This document shows, in pieces, positions 63,587 to 64,000 of a DNA stretch of 64,000 nucleotides. Both the position numbers and the translations under genes were made by a program. How positions within the stretch are numbered: position 1 is the first letter of the stretch; every line of letters begins with the position of its first letter. Under the pieces are notes generated by a model. That model was not told the origin of the DNA and did not search any database. It worked only from the letters and a program-made list of their open reading frames with translations. Where the stretch lies: NCBI GenBank assembly GCA_021818425.1, contig JAKAEC010000004.1, positions 1 to 64,000 of the forward strand, in the 5' to 3' direction. The stretch is from Pseudomonadota bacterium. Its GTDB lineage: Bacteria; Pseudomonadota; Alphaproteobacteria; Acetobacterales; Acetobacteraceae.

Positions 63587-64000
63587 TCAGGCTCCAATCA
63601 TGTAAACATAAACATACAAACAAACCCAGATAGTTGCCTGAAACTGCCAGAACATGCGTAGGTTCAGCATCCGTGCCACCACCATGTCATTGAAACCAAA
63701 AAGCGGGATCTGCACAAGCATCACCAACATCCACAGAATGCCAACGCCCATATGGATCGCGTGAGTCAGGATGAGCACAAAATAAGCAGAGAGATAGCCA
63801 GAGCGATCCATGCCATCGCCATGCGCGGCCAGCGTGGCCAAATCGTTAACCCCAAAAGCCAAAAACACCAATGCCAGCACAATGGCAGCGATAATCCCCA
63901 CGGCCGTGCCGCCACGTTTGCCATTTTTCATGGCCACCGTAGCAAGGCTGTAGCAGGTCACAGAGCCGAGCACGGCAATGGTCTGCCAGAATCCCTCAAT
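63587..64000 (-). CDS. cyoC: Cytochrome o ubiquinol oxidase subunit III, 3' part
   Basis: The frame stays open to the window edge (IEGFWQTIA precedes the track start), so the gene is cut by the window and its N-terminus is outside. The 137 visible residues contain helices and HAIHMGVGILWMLVMLVQI and WQFQATIWVCLYVYVYMIGA, fitting the C-terminal half of subunit III. Supports quinol oxidation by the bo3 complex. Confidence 0.87.
   Translation of the reverse strand: MEGFWQTIAVLGSVTCYSLATVAMKNGKRGGTAVGIIAAIVLALVFLAFGVNDLATLAAHGDGMDRSGYLSAYFVLILTHAIHMGVGILWMLVMLVQIPLFGFNDMVVARMLNLRMFWQFQATIWVCLYVYVYMIGA

Noticed and set aside
1-64000. CRISPR arrays, insertion sequences, prophage or integron
   Set aside because: No spaced direct repeats, transposase, integrase or phage structural genes were seen on either strand.

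Overview
The window looks like chromosome from an alphaproteobacterium, most likely Acetobacteraceae/Acetobacterales. Supporting signs are the gene orders mutM<>ubiE-coaBC-dut and rpmH-rnpA-yidD-yidC-yihA-argB, a LexA box of the alphaproteobacterial GTTC-N7-GTTC type, and a cytochrome bo3 oxidase. No phage, plasmid, insertion sequence, CRISPR array, rRNA or tRNA gene was seen. The placement is inference from gene content.

Region 1 (1-14.96 kb) is the accessory part: two convergent nitrogen-acquisition blocks that meet 3 bp apart. The left block holds a Rieske oxygenase and a LysR regulator (minus), then a membrane di-iron desaturase, an NtaA/SnaA/DszA-type flavin monooxygenase and an ABC importer (plus). 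The importer resembles the transporter family found beside urea-carboxylase genes. The right block (minus) is annotated by homology as urea carboxylase, allophanate hydrolase and two DUF1989 proteins. It is preceded by a clear guanidine-I (ykkC) riboswitch and, just upstream of that, a textbook sigma-54 promoter. The better reading is guanidine assimilation: guanidine carboxylase, carboxyguanidine deiminase (two subunits), allophanate hydrolase, giving ammonia and CO2. A second, weaker sigma-54-like site precedes the ABC importer, which would tie uptake and breakdown to the same nitrogen control. The three oxygenases may release guanidine, or another nitrogen compound, from a substituted precursor; that part is a hypothesis.

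Region 2 (15-38 kb) is mostly housekeeping: an NRAMP metal importer with a Fur/Mur-like box, mutM, ubiE, coaBC, dut, a two-gene ABC exporter/importer of unknown substrate, trmB, an EamA transporter, metK, dapB, a TPR lipoprotein, ETF-quinone oxidoreductase, a family-4-like uracil-DNA glycosylase, a lytic transglycosylase, moaB, an SOS-type radical SAM repair-like gene, argB, yihA, yidC, yidD, rnpA and the short rpmH that the ORF track missed.

Region 3 (38-53 kb) has an AhpD-family pseudogene, a patatin phospholipase with a G10 tract, an orphan histidine kinase, a siroheme-synthase-like protein with an APS-type cysH, gltA, a 740-bp gap with a perfect inverted repeat, efp, suhB, a non-flagellar MotA/MotB-like pair with an OmpA-like accessory protein, 5-formyl-THF cyclo-ligase, PCD dehydratase, a Do-type protease, an ApbC/Mrp ATPase and holC.

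Region 4 (53-63 kb) is a fatty-acid block: thioesterase, acyl-CoA ligase, a DUF2147 protein, FadL, a MerR regulator, thiolase, a FadB-like bifunctional enzyme and an acyl-CoA dehydrogenase. The window closes with cyoD and the 3' part of cyoC on the minus strand.
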